The translations under genes were made by a program, and so were the position numbers. From NCBI RefSeq assembly GCF_021353235.1, contig NZ_JAJTWT010000003.1, positions 372,001 to 436,000 on the forward strand: DNA of 64,000 bases. The letters are read 5' to 3'. Each line of letters begins with the position of its first letter. Position 1 is the stretch's first letter. The notes under the pieces are model-generated. The model searched no databases and was not told the origin of the DNA. It was given only the letters and a program-made list of their open reading frames with translations. This DNA is from Pelomonas caseinilytica (GTDB lineage Bacteria > Pseudomonadota > Gammaproteobacteria > Burkholderiales > Burkholderiaceae_C). Shown piece by piece: positions 35,281-43,616 of the stretch.

Positions 35281-36528
35281 ATGACTGCCAGCGACAACTC
35301 GAACGTCAAGCCCCACCCGCAGCGCCGCAGCCTGCTCGCCGCAGCCGCCGCGCTGCCCTTCTCGGCCCTCGCCGGCGGCGCCTGGGCCCAGGGCTCGGAC
35401 AAGCCCGAGAAGGAAGAAGTGCGCATCGGCTTCATCCCGCTGACCGATTGCGCCTCGGTCGTGATGGCCTCGGTGCTGGGCTTCGACAAGAAGTACGGCG
35501 TGCGCATCGTGCCCAGCAAGGAAGCCTCCTGGGCCGGCGTGCGCGACAAGCTCGTCAACGGCGAGCTGGACATGTCCCACGTGCTCTACGGCCTGGTCTA
35601 CGGCGTGCACCTCGGCATCGGCGGCCCCAAGAAGGACATGGCCGTGCTGATGGCCCTGAACAACAACGGCCAGGCCATCACCCTGTCCAAGGCCCTGGCC
35701 GACAAGGGCGCGGTGGACGGCCCCTCGCTGGCCAAGGTCATGGCCGCCAACCCGCGCGAATACACCTTCGCCGGCACCTTCCCAACCGGCACCCACGCGA
35801 TGTGGATGCACTACTGGCTGGCGGCCGCGGGCATCAACCCGCTGTCGGGCGCCAAGCTCATCACCGTGCCGCCGCCGCAGATGGTGGCCAACATGCGGGT
35901 GGGCAACATGGACGGCTTCTGCGTCGGCGAGCCCTGGAACCACCGCGCCATCATGGACGGCATCGGCATCACCGCGAACACCACGCAGGACATCTGGAAG
36001 GACCATCCCGAGAAGGTGCTCGGCACGACGGCCGAGTTCGTCAAGAAGTACCCCAACACCACACGCGCCGTGATGATGGCCGTGCTGGAGGCCAGCCGCT
36101 GGATCGACGCCAGCCTGTCCAACAAGCTCAAGATGGCCGAGACGGTGGCGCAGAAGTCCTACATCAACACCGGCGTCGACGCCATCAACCAGCGCATCCT
36201 CGGCCGCTACCAGAACGGCCTGGGCAAGACCTGGGACGACCCCAACCACATGAAGTTCTTCAACGACGGGGCCGTGAACTACCCCTACCTGTCCGACGGC
36301 ATGTGGTTCCTCACCCAGCACAAGCGCTGGGGTCTGCTCAAGAGCCACCCCGACTACCTGGCCGTCGCCAAACAGGTCAACCAGACGGCGCTCTACAAGC
36401 AGGTGGCCGGCGCCATGGGCATCAGCGTCCCCAAGAGCGACCTGCGCACCAGCAAGCTCATCGATGGCGTCGTCTGGGACGGCAAGGACCCGGCCAAGTA
36501 CGCCGACAGCTTCAAGATCAAGGCCTAA
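35281..36528 (+). CDS. nrtA: NrtA-like ABC nitrate substrate-binding protein
   Basis: This 415-residue periplasmic protein has a Tat-type signal (RRSLLAAAAALPF, about 15-27). It resembles NrtA/NasF: IGFIPLTDCASVVMA early, KLVNGELDMSHVLYGL, NPREYTFAGTFPTGTHAMWMHYWLAAAGINP, VGEPWNHR and the nitrate-family PYLSDGMWFLTQHKRWG. Its ligand, by family, is nitrate or nitrite. The start ATG 35281 follows CAGGAGCCCGTG. The ANTAR leader lies directly upstream, and nrtB begins two bases after its stop. Confidence 0.93.
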   Translation: MTASDNSNVKPHPQRRSLLAAAAALPFSALAGGAWAQGSDKPEKEEVRIGFIPLTDCASVVMASVLGFDKKYGVRIVPSKEASWAGVRDKLVNGELDMSHVLYGLVYGVHLGIGGPKKDMAVLMALNNNGQAITLSKALADKGAVDGPSLAKVMAANPREYTFAGTFPTGTHAMWMHYWLAAAGINPLSGAKLITVPPPQMVANMRVGNMDGFCVGEPWNHRAIMDGIGITANTTQDIWKDHPEKVLGTTAEFVKKYPNTTRAVMMAVLEASRWIDASLSNKLKMAETVAQKSYINTGVDAINQRILGRYQNGLGKTWDDPNHMKFFNDGAVNYPYLSDGMWFLTQHKRWGLLKSHPDYLAVAKQVNQTALYKQVAGAMGISVPKSDLRTSKLIDGVVWDGKDPAKYADSFKIKA

Positions 36529-36530
36529 CC

Positions 36531-37439
36531 ATGGTGTCCGCCGTCTTCCATTCGCCCCGCGACACCGTCGCGACCCCTGCTGCACCGCTCAGCGTCAGCC
36601 ATCCCCCGGCCCCGGCCGACACGCCGGCCGCCCCCCGGCCCGCGGCCAGGCGGGCTCCCCGCATCTTCGACGGCCGCGCCATCGCGCTGCGGGTGCTGCC
36701 GCCCGTGCTGAGCCTGGCCCTCCTGGTCGGCCTGTGGGCCCTGGCCACGCAGAAGGGCGGCAGCTTTCCCACGCCGGCCCAGACCTGGGACGCCGCCGTC
36801 CAGCTGTTCTCCGATCCCTTCTACCGCAACGGTCCCAATGACCAGGGCATAGGCTGGAACATCCTGAACTCGCTGTCGCGCGTGGGCATGGGCTTCGGCC
36901 TGGCGGCGCTGGTGGGCATCCCCCTGGGCTTCATCGTCGGACGCTTCGAGTTCGCCAGCCGCATGGTGTCGCCGCTGATCGCCCTGCTCAAGCCGGTGTC
37001 GCCGCTGGCCTGGCTGCCCATCGGGCTGCTGGTGTTCAAGAGCGCCAACCCCGCGGCCATCTGGACCATCTTCATCTGCTCCATCTGGCCCATGGTCGTG
37101 AACACGGCAGTCGGCGTGCAGCGCGTGCCGGAGGACTACCTCAACGTCGCCCGCGTGCTCAAGCTCAGCGAGTGGCGCGTCATCACGCGCATCCTGCTGC
37201 CGGCCGTGCTGCCCTACGTGCTGACCGGCGTGCGCCTGAGCGTCGGCACCGCCTGGCTCGTCATCGTCGCGGCCGAGATGCTGACCGGCGGCGTGGGCAT
37301 CGGCTTCTGGGTCTGGGACGAGTGGAACAACCTCAACGTCGCCCACATCCTCATCGCCATCTTCGTCATCGGCACGGTCGGGCTGCTGCTCGAGTGGGCG
37401 CTGATGACCCTGGCCCGCCACTTCACCTTCGAGGATTAG
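36531..37439 (+). CDS. nrtB: NrtB-like ABC nitrate permease
   Basis: This 302-residue inner membrane protein has an unusual proline/alanine-rich N-terminal tail (about 1-55) before the first membrane segment. The binding-protein-dependent transport domain contains SVSRVGMGFGLAALVGIPLGFIVG-like and the EAA loop ARVLKLSEWRVITRILLPAVLPYVLTG. The ATG at 36531 begins two bases after nrtA. It is the channel of the nitrate transporter. Confidence 0.93.
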   Translation: MVSAVFHSPRDTVATPAAPLSVSHPPAPADTPAAPRPAARRAPRIFDGRAIALRVLPPVLSLALLVGLWALATQKGGSFPTPAQTWDAAVQLFSDPFYRNGPNDQGIGWNILNSLSRVGMGFGLAALVGIPLGFIVGRFEFASRMVSPLIALLKPVSPLAWLPIGLLVFKSANPAAIWTIFICSIWPMVVNTAVGVQRVPEDYLNVARVLKLSEWRVITRILLPAVLPYVLTGVRLSVGTAWLVIVAAEMLTGGVGIGFWVWDEWNNLNVAHILIAIFVIGTVGLLLEWALMTLARHFTFED

Positions 37440-37452
37440 CCCACCCCCTGCC

Positions 37453-37520
37453 GGCTTTGCCGGCCCCCTCAAGGGGGCGACGCCAGCAGCCTGGCAAAGC
37501 CAGTTCTGCGGCGTCCGCTG
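37453..37520. repeat. Second copy of the intergenic repeat, between nrtB and the ATPase gene
   Basis: CCCCCTCAAGGGGGC, then GCCAGCAGCCTGGC, AGCCAGTTCTGCGGC and GTCCGCT, in the same order as at 31230-31298. The first part forms a hairpin with a four-base loop. It splits the nrt operon with 131 non-coding bases. Confidence 0.75.
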
Positions 37521-37571
37521 GGGAAGGCACCACGTCGCCTTCGCCTTGACATCGATTCATCAGGAGTTGTC

Positions 37572-38375
37572 ATGACCACACGTCCTTTCATTCAAGTGCA
37601 GGACGCCGAGATGGTGTTCAACACCCGCAAGGGGCGCTTCCATGCGCTGCAGGGCATCAACCTCGACATCCGGCGCGGCGAGTTCATCTCGCTGATCGGC
37701 CACTCGGGTTGCGGCAAGTCCACGCTGCTCAACCTGATCGCCGGCCTGTTGCGGCCTACCGAGGGTGCGCTGATCTGCGACGGCCGCGAGATCGCCGCGC
37801 CCGGCCCCGAGCGGGCGGTCGTCTTCCAGAACCACTCGCTGCTGCCGTGGCTGACCTGCATGGAGAACGTGCTGCTGGCCGTGGAGTCGGTCTTCGGCGG
37901 CAAGGAGCCCGGCGTGCGACTGCACCTGCGTGCCCGCGCTGCGCTCGAACTCGTGGGCATGAGCCATGCGCTGCAGAAGCGGCCACACGAGATCTCGGGC
38001 GGCATGAAGCAGCGCGTGGGCATCGCCCGGGCCCTGGCCATGGAGCCCAAGGTGCTGTTGATGGACGAACCCTTCGGTGCGCTGGACGCGCTGACGCGGG
38101 CGCGGCTGCAGGACGAACTGCTGAAGATCGTCGCGCGCACGCAGAGCACGGTGGTGATGGTGACGCACGACGTGGACGAGGCGGTGCTGCTGTCGGACCG
38201 CATCGTCATGATGACCAACGGCCCGGCGGCGACCATCGGCGAGATCCTGGACGTCGGCATCCCGCGGCCGCGGGTGCGCGTGGAGTTGTCCGAGGATGCG
38301 CGCTATCTGGCGGCGAGGAAGGAGGTCATCGACTTCCTCTACACGCGGCATGCGCATGTGGAGCAGGCGGCGTGA
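37572..38375 (+). CDS. nrtD: Nitrate ABC transporter ATP-binding protein (NrtC/NrtD type)
   Basis: This 267-residue ATPase has Walker A GHSGCGKST (43-51), signature ISGGMKQRV (141-149), Walker B VLLMDEPF (161-168) and the D-loop region GALDALTRARLQDELL. Nitrate/sulfonate/taurine ATPases share these. It has no extra regulatory domain as in NrtC, so the NrtD name fits better. The RBS is AGGAG nine bases upstream. It completes the nitrate importer with nrtA and nrtB. Confidence 0.9.
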   Translation: MTTRPFIQVQDAEMVFNTRKGRFHALQGINLDIRRGEFISLIGHSGCGKSTLLNLIAGLLRPTEGALICDGREIAAPGPERAVVFQNHSLLPWLTCMENVLLAVESVFGGKEPGVRLHLRARAALELVGMSHALQKRPHEISGGMKQRVGIARALAMEPKVLLMDEPFGALDALTRARLQDELLKIVARTQSTVVMVTHDVDEAVLLSDRIVMMTNGPAATIGEILDVGIPRPRVRVELSEDARYLAARKEVIDFLYTRHAHVEQAA

Positions 38376-38404
38376 GGTTTGTTGGCTAGCGTTTGCTGGG
38401 CGCC

Positions 38405-38560
38405 GTTTTGGTGTTTGGTCGCTTTTGCCTGGAGCCTTTGCAACTCTCTGCACCGCCGCGGGGCGGATTCCCGCGGCGGTGCAACGAGTCGAAAGGCTTT
38501 CAGCAAAAGCACCCCGACCAACACACCGCACCGAGTCGCAGAGGCTCAATGCCAAGCACC
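38405..38560. repeat. Short version of the palindromic repeat after the nitrate operon
   Basis: TGCACCGCCGCGGG (38450 region) is followed after a short loop (GCGGATT) by CCCGCGGCGGTGCA, an almost perfect hairpin. Both sides carry the same GAGTCG/AAAGGC and GCAAAAGC units seen at 12583-13260, two on the right with starts 47 bases apart. The core of the large copy, including the AAGAAAGT arms, is missing. Confidence 0.8.
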
Positions 38561-41095
38561 CCGACCCGCGACCTGCGACCGTGACGACCCCTTCCGTCGC
38601 CCACCCACGCACCACGCCGCCACCGCCAGCGCCACGAGCCACCACCCCGACATCGCGCCTCCACCTCCGCCGCCCGATCCGCCGCCGGAGCCCCCCGCCG
38701 CAGTCGCCGCTGCCGTGACCGTGAAGGTCTGCGTCTGGCTCGCCTGCGCGCCCGCGCTGTCGGTCAGCGTGAGCTGCACGGTGAAGCTGCCGGCCGAACT
38801 GGTCGTCACCGTCGCCGTCGCACCCGTCGTCGGACCGCTGAAGGCGGCGATGCCGCTGCCGCTGACCAGGCTCCACTGGTAGCCCGTCAGCGTGCGCCCC
38901 GCCGGGGCGCTCGAGCCCGTGCTGTTCAACGCCACGTCGTTGCCGGCGGCGATGGTCGTGGTGGCGGCGCCGATGCTCACCGTCGGGCCCAGGGCGGTCA
39001 CCGTGACCGTGGCGTTCGTGCTGCTGGCCTGGCCCAGGCTGTCGGTCACCGTCAGCGTGACGACGAAGCTGCCGCTGCCGCTGCCCAGTGTGGCCACGGT
39101 CGCCGTGGCTGCGTTGGTGGCGCTGGTGAAACTGGCCAGGCCGCTGGGGCTGCCTGCCGCCGGGGCGACGCTCCATTGGTAGCTGGCGATGCCCAGGCCG
39201 CTGGCCGCCTTGGAGCCGCTGCCGTCGAAACTCACCGGCGTGCCCGCCGCGACGGCCGTGGCCGAGGCGACGATGGCGGCGGTCGGCGCGGCAGGCGCCG
39301 TGACGGTGATGGCCTGGGACTGGGTCGCCTGCTGGCCGGCACTGTCGGTCACCGTCAGCTGCACGGTGACGCTGCCCACGCCGCTCGTCTTCAGCACGGC
39401 CGTAGCCGCATTCGTCGAGCCGGTGAAGCCGGCGATGGCCGTGCCGCTCGTGATCGTCCATTGCCAGCCGGTGATGGTGCGCGTGCCGGGCGCGGTGGAG
39501 CCGCTGCCGTCCAGCGTCACGCTGCTGCCGGCGGCTACCGCCGTGGCGCTGGCCGCGATGCTGGCCGTCGGCGTCGCGGCATTGGTGGCGGCGCTCACGG
39601 CGGCGCCCACGTCCAGCATGCCGGCGCCGCAGGTGGAGGTCGTGCAGTAGCACTCGTCCTGCACGCTGGTGGTGGGCGCATGGCAGACGGGCAGGCTGCT
39701 GCCCGCGGGCTGGGTCGGGAAGGCCCGCGCCGTCGTCTGCAGCAGCGACTTGATCTGGGCCGGCTTGAGCGACGGGTTGACCGACAGCATCAGGGCCGCC
39801 GCCCCCGCCACCATGGGCGTGGCGAAGCTCGTGCCCACCGAGTAGTTGCTGCTGTTGCTGTAGGTGTAGCCGGTGCTGCTGGCGGTGGTGGTGCCGCTGT
39901 TGGTCGCGGTGAGGATGGGGTAGAGGCAGCTGCCCGTCGTGTTGACGCAGTTGCCGCCGGGCGCGGCGATGGCGACCTCCGGGCCGATGCTGGAGAAGCC
40001 GACCTTGGTGCCGGTGTGCCTCAGCCCGGCCACGGCGATGACGCCGGCGCAGTTGGCGGGCACGCCCACGGCCAGGCCCTCCTCGTTGCCGGCCGCGACG
40101 ACGATGGTCACGCCCGCGGCGACCAGCTGGTTGATGGCGTCCTGGTAGGCCGCGCCGCAGCTGCCACTGCCGCCGAGGGACAGGTTGATGACCTTGGCCG
40201 GATTGGGGTTGGCCGTGGGTACGCTGCTCAGCCCGGCGGCCCAGAGCATGCCGGCGATGATGTCCGAGTCCGTGCCGCCGCATTTGCCCAGCACCCGAAC
40301 GGGCAGGATCTTCACGTCGTAGCCGACCGAGGCCATGCCCACGCCGTTGTTGGTCTGGGCGCCGATGATGCTGGCCGTCTGCGTGCCGTGCCAGCTGCTG
40401 TTGGTGGCGGCCTGGCCGCTGCCGCACTGGCTGGCCGTCGTCCAGTCGCCCGGGTCCGTGGCGTCGGCGTCGCGGCCACCGCCGTCGCCTGCCGTCGTCG
40501 TCGAGCTGACGAAGTCGTAGCCGGCCAGCAGCTTGGCGGTGAGGTCGGGGTGGTTGAAGAGCACGCCGGTGTCAACGTCGGCGACGACGAGGCTGCTCGA
40601 GCCTGTCGTCACCGACCAGGCGCCCACGGCGTTGATGGCCGACACCAGGGTCGCGTCGGCCGCGCGCAGATACCACTGGCCCGCCGCCAGGGCGGCGCTC
40701 GAACTGGCCGGCAGCAATGGGTCGTTGGGCAGGGCCAGGGCGTGGCGGCGCTCGTCGGGCATGGCGTATTCGACGTCGGTATCGCGGGCGAGCCGGGCGG
40801 CCAGGGCGGCGGAGGTCAGCGTCCTGTCGCCCCAGACCACCTGGCTGCGCGCGTCGATCATGCGGCCGTCGCGCAGGCCCAGGCCGTGGCGGGCGGCGAG
40901 TTCCGCAGCCTGCTGGGGCCCGCGGTCGCCGCGCTCGCGGGCGGCGCGCATCAGCGGCCCGAGGGCCTTGAACTTGACGATGACGCGGGCGCCGTCGGTC
41001 GTGTCGTCGGCCTTGGCCGGCCCGGCGGGCAGCAGGCTGGCCAGGGCCAGCACGAAGGCGAGCCCTAAGGCGCGGGTGAAGGCAGGGGCGTGCAT
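38546..41095 (-). CDS. S8 subtilisin-like protease with PKD-like repeats and GlyGly-CTERM-type tail
   Basis: This 849-residue secreted protease has a signal peptide (about 8-30), an I9-like propeptide (about 32-115) and an S8 catalytic domain with Asp175 (VADVDTG), His236 (SSWHGTQTA) and Ser423 (VGTSFATP). Cysteine pairs suggest disulfides. Three related PKD/Ig-like repeats (about 505-790; each with DGSGS/LNSTGS and TLTDS-type ends) follow. The end is a Gly-rich stretch, a hydrophobic helix and GGRRKG, matching GlyGly-CTERM/rhombosortase signals. I chose the ATG at 41095 because it precedes the signal peptide; the longer frame starts with an uncleavable extension. Confidence 0.92.
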   Translation of the reverse strand: MHAPAFTRALGLAFVLALASLLPAGPAKADDTTDGARVIVKFKALGPLMRAARERGDRGPQQAAELAARHGLGLRDGRMIDARSQVVWGDRTLTSAALAARLARDTDVEYAMPDERRHALALPNDPLLPASSSAALAAGQWYLRAADATLVSAINAVGAWSVTTGSSSLVVADVDTGVLFNHPDLTAKLLAGYDFVSSTTTAGDGGGRDADATDPGDWTTASQCGSGQAATNSSWHGTQTASIIGAQTNNGVGMASVGYDVKILPVRVLGKCGGTDSDIIAGMLWAAGLSSVPTANPNPAKVINLSLGGSGSCGAAYQDAINQLVAAGVTIVVAAGNEEGLAVGVPANCAGVIAVAGLRHTGTKVGFSSIGPEVAIAAPGGNCVNTTGSCLYPILTATNSGTTTASSTGYTYSNSSNYSVGTSFATPMVAGAAALMLSVNPSLKPAQIKSLLQTTARAFPTQPAGSSLPVCHAPTTSVQDECYCTTSTCGAGMLDVGAAVSAATNAATPTASIAASATAVAAGSSVTLDGSGSTAPGTRTITGWQWTITSGTAIAGFTGSTNAATAVLKTSGVGSVTVQLTVTDSAGQQATQSQAITVTAPAAPTAAIVASATAVAAGTPVSFDGSGSKAASGLGIASYQWSVAPAAGSPSGLASFTSATNAATATVATLGSGSGSFVVTLTVTDSLGQASSTNATVTVTALGPTVSIGAATTTIAAGNDVALNSTGSSAPAGRTLTGYQWSLVSGSGIAAFSGPTTGATATVTTSSAGSFTVQLTLTDSAGAQASQTQTFTVTAAATAAGGSGGGSGGGGGGAMSGWWLVALAVAAWCVGGRRKGSSRSQVAGRGAWH

Positions 41096-41157
41096 GCGAA
41101 GGCGGGCGCAGGTGAGGACCGTCGCATCCTCGCGCCGGGCCGTGTCTGCCGTGCTGC

Positions 41158-41185
41158 CGGTTTGTGTCGGCGCCGACACAAACCG
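41158..41185. promoter_or_regulatory. Perfect 28-base palindrome upstream of the S8 protease
   Basis: CGGTTTGTGTCGGC is followed without spacer by its exact complement. It lies 63 bases before the protease start and 25 bases after the LysE stop, on the same strand. It could be an operator for the protease or a terminator for lysE; no T-run follows, which weakens the second. Confidence 0.6.
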
Positions 41186-41209
41186 CCTTGGGACTGGCTC
41201 GCGGCCGGC

Positions 41210-41821
41210 TCAGCTCTGCAGCACCGGCAGCACCGACACCACCATCAGCGCCGCCGCGGCCCAGTTGAAGGCGCGCAGCGCGCGCGGCCGGTGCAGCCAG
41301 CGGCGCATCTGCTCGCCCAGCAGCGCCCAGGAGCCGCAGCAGGGCAGGTTGACGGCCACGAAGACGGCGGTCAGCGCCGGGGTGCCGAGGTCGCTGTAGG
41401 CCGTCACGGCCGTCAGGGCCATGGCCCAGGCCTTGGGGTTGACGACCTGGAAGAGAGCGGCGGCGCCGAAGCCCATCGGCCGACCCTGGCCGGCGACCAG
41501 GCCATGGGCCGAGGGCGGCGCCGCGGTGGCGATCTTGAAGGCCAGGTAGAGCAGGTAGGCGAGGCTGGCCCATTTGAGGCCATCGTGCAGGGCCGGCCAA
41601 CGCTGGAACACCTCTCCCAACCCCAGGCCCACAGCCGCCAGCATGACGGCGAAGCCGAAGGAGATGCCCGCCAGATGGGGCAGGCTGCGCCGCCAGCCGA
41701 AATGGGTGCCCGAGGCCAGCAGCATCAGGTTGTTGGGGCCGGGGGTGATCGAGGTGACGAAGGCGAAGCTCGTGAGGGCGGCGAGGGTGCTCGGAGCGCT
41801 GAGGGCGGTGGCAGTGTCCAT
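41210..41821 (-). CDS. LysE-family amino acid exporter
   Basis: This 203-residue membrane protein has about five or six helices and the LysE/RhtB pattern: SITPGPNNLMLLASG near the N-terminus, KWASLAYLLYLAFK and FFQVVNPKAWAMAL-like (LFQVVNPKAWAMAL) in the middle. It exports amino acids or related small molecules. The ATG at 41821 was chosen to match the family length. It is divergent from an Lrp/AsnC regulator with an inverted repeat between. Confidence 0.9.
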   Translation of the reverse strand: MDTATALSAPSTLAALTSFAFVTSITPGPNNLMLLASGTHFGWRRSLPHLAGISFGFAVMLAAVGLGLGEVFQRWPALHDGLKWASLAYLLYLAFKIATAAPPSAHGLVAGQGRPMGFGAAALFQVVNPKAWAMALTAVTAYSDLGTPALTAVFVAVNLPCCGSWALLGEQMRRWLHRPRALRAFNWAAAALMVVSVLPVLQS

Positions 41822-41825
41822 GGAA

Positions 41826-41846
41826 CGCAACTCTAGGGAGGTTGCG
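41826..41846. promoter_or_regulatory. Inverted repeat between lysE-like and Lrp-like genes, candidate operator
   Basis: CGCAAC and GTTGCG flank nine bases in the 84-base gap between the divergent genes. Lrp/AsnC proteins bind such dyads near their own and adjacent exporter genes, so it is a natural target. Confidence 0.45.
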
Positions 41847-41905
41847 CTCGAATAGGCTTGCATGCTGCGGTGCGATGCCGCTCAGTCGTGCAATCATCTG
41901 CGGCC

Positions 41906-42349
41906 ATGGACGCCATCGACGAGAAGATCTTGCGCGAGCTGGTGAAGGACGGCCGCGTCACCAATGCCGAGCTGGCCCAGCGCATCGCGTTGAGCCCCTC
42001 GGCCTGCCTGCGCCGCGTGCAGGAGCTGGAGCGGCTGGGCGTGATCAAGGGCTATCGCGCGGTGCTGGACCCGGGGCGGCTGGGCCTGGGCTTCGTCGCC
42101 TACGTGGCCATCGGCCTGTCGCGCCACACCCTGGCCGAGCAGCAGGGCTTCGAGCAGGCCATGGCGGACTGCCCGGTCGTGCGCGAATGCCACAACGTGA
42201 CGGGGGCGTTCGAGTACCTGCTGCGCGTGGAGGTGGCCGACCTGGCCGCCTACAAGCGCTTCCATGCCGACGTGCTGGGCGGGCTGCCGCAGGTCAGCAT
42301 GATCACGAGCTACATCGTCATGGACTCGCCCAAGGACGAGAGGGGCTGA
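41906..42349 (+). CDS. Lrp/AsnC-family transcription regulator
   Basis: This 147-residue protein has an N-terminal winged helix-turn-helix (DEKILRELVKDGRVTNAELAQRIALSPSACLRRVQELE) and a C-terminal RAM ligand domain (about 65-145; GAFEYLLRVEVADLAAYKRF). The ATG at 41906 matches homologue starts. It is divergent from a LysE exporter, a classic pair in which the regulator senses an amino acid. Confidence 0.93.
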   Translation: MDAIDEKILRELVKDGRVTNAELAQRIALSPSACLRRVQELERLGVIKGYRAVLDPGRLGLGFVAYVAIGLSRHTLAEQQGFEQAMADCPVVRECHNVTGAFEYLLRVEVADLAAYKRFHADVLGGLPQVSMITSYIVMDSPKDERG

Positions 42350-42394
42350 GGGGCCGGGTTCGTCAGCCGACGCGGCGCAGCAGGGAGTGCGTCA

Positions 42395-43522
42395 TCAACG
42401 CCTGACCTTGCCGTCGGCGGTCAGCATCGACAGTTCGACGAAGGACGAGCCCACGTGCTTGTTGGGCCCGAAGCGCAGCTGGTAGCCGCGCGACTCGTAG
42501 CCGGACAGGGATTCGAGCGCCGAGATCAGGCCTTCGCGCGTGGGCTTGCCGCCCAGGCGGCGCAGGCCGTCGACGATGACGCGGGCCGCGGTGTAGCCCT
42601 CGATGCTGGTGTAGTTGGGCTCCGCCTTGGGATCGAGGCGGTGCAGGGCCTGCTGGTAGTCGTTGACGAGGCCGACCGCCGTGCCGAAGGGCGAGGGCAT
42701 GACCTGCGAGATGACCACGCCGGCCGCGTCCTTGCCGAGTTCGTCGGCCAGGGCCTGGGTGCCCACGAAGGAGACGTTATAGAACTGGCCGCCGAAGCCG
42801 GCCTTGCGGGCCTCGCGGATGAAGGCAGCGCAGCTCTTGTAGGCGCTGATCTGCACGATGACCTCGGGCTGGGCGGGCACGATGGTCTTGACCGCGGCGG
42901 CCACGTCGACGCTGTTGCGCTCGACCGTCGCCACGGCCACGGTCTGCAGGCCGCGCTTTTCCAGCGCGCGCTGCACGCCCTTGAGGCCGGCCTGCCCGTA
43001 GGCATCGTTCTGGTGGAAGACGGCGATCTTCTTCAGGTCGAGCTGGGTCAGCTGCTTGACGATGAGTTCGGTCTCGTCGAAATAGGAAGCCCGGATATGG
43101 AAGACCAGGCGGTTGAAGGGGTCGCGCAGGGCCTCGGCGCCGGTGAAGGGAGCGATGAAGGGCAGCTTGGCGGCCGTGGCCAGCGGCAACGCGGCCAGCG
43201 AGGTCGGCGTGCCGACGTAGCCGAACAGGGCCAGCACGTCCTCCTGGATGAATCTCTCGGTGTTGGCCTTGCAGCGGGCCGGGTCGTAGCCGTCGTCCAG
43301 CGTCTTGAGCACGATGGGCAGGCCACCTACGCCGCCGGCCGAGTTGACGGCGTCGAAGTAGGCCTTGGCGCCGAGCTGCATCTGCAGGCCGAGCTGGGCG
43401 GCGGGGCCGGTCAGCGGCACGGACTGGCCGAGCACGATGGCGCGGCGTTCCTGGGCACGGGCGATGGCGCCGGGCAGCGCAAGGCTGGCCAGGGCGAAAT
43501 GGACGTGTCGACGGGTCAGCAT
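42395..43522 (-). CDS. Orphan branched-chain amino acid-type ABC substrate-binding protein
   Basis: This 375-residue protein has a signal peptide (about 1-23, ending IARAQ). It follows the Leu/Ile/Val-binding (type I) fold: AIVLGQSVPLTGPAAQLGLQMQLGAKAYFDAVN, LALFGYVGTPTSLAALPL, KIAVFHQNDAYGQAGLKG and YTSIEGYTAARVIVDGLRR. No permease or ATPase is adjacent. It may supply an unlinked transporter or a sensor. It converges with the Lrp gene (46 bases between stops). Confidence 0.88.
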   Translation of the reverse strand: MLTRRHVHFALASLALPGAIARAQERRAIVLGQSVPLTGPAAQLGLQMQLGAKAYFDAVNSAGGVGGLPIVLKTLDDGYDPARCKANTERFIQEDVLALFGYVGTPTSLAALPLATAAKLPFIAPFTGAEALRDPFNRLVFHIRASYFDETELIVKQLTQLDLKKIAVFHQNDAYGQAGLKGVQRALEKRGLQTVAVATVERNSVDVAAAVKTIVPAQPEVIVQISAYKSCAAFIREARKAGFGGQFYNVSFVGTQALADELGKDAAGVVISQVMPSPFGTAVGLVNDYQQALHRLDPKAEPNYTSIEGYTAARVIVDGLRRLGGKPTREGLISALESLSGYESRGYQLRFGPNKHVGSSFVELSMLTADGKVRR

Positions 43523-43616
43523 GGGGGGCGATGATGCCGCAAGCCGGCGGGGCGTCGGGTGACCGCCTGGCGTTCAGATTGCACGGAGCGTGAATACGCC
43601 CCGTCTGATACGTCCG

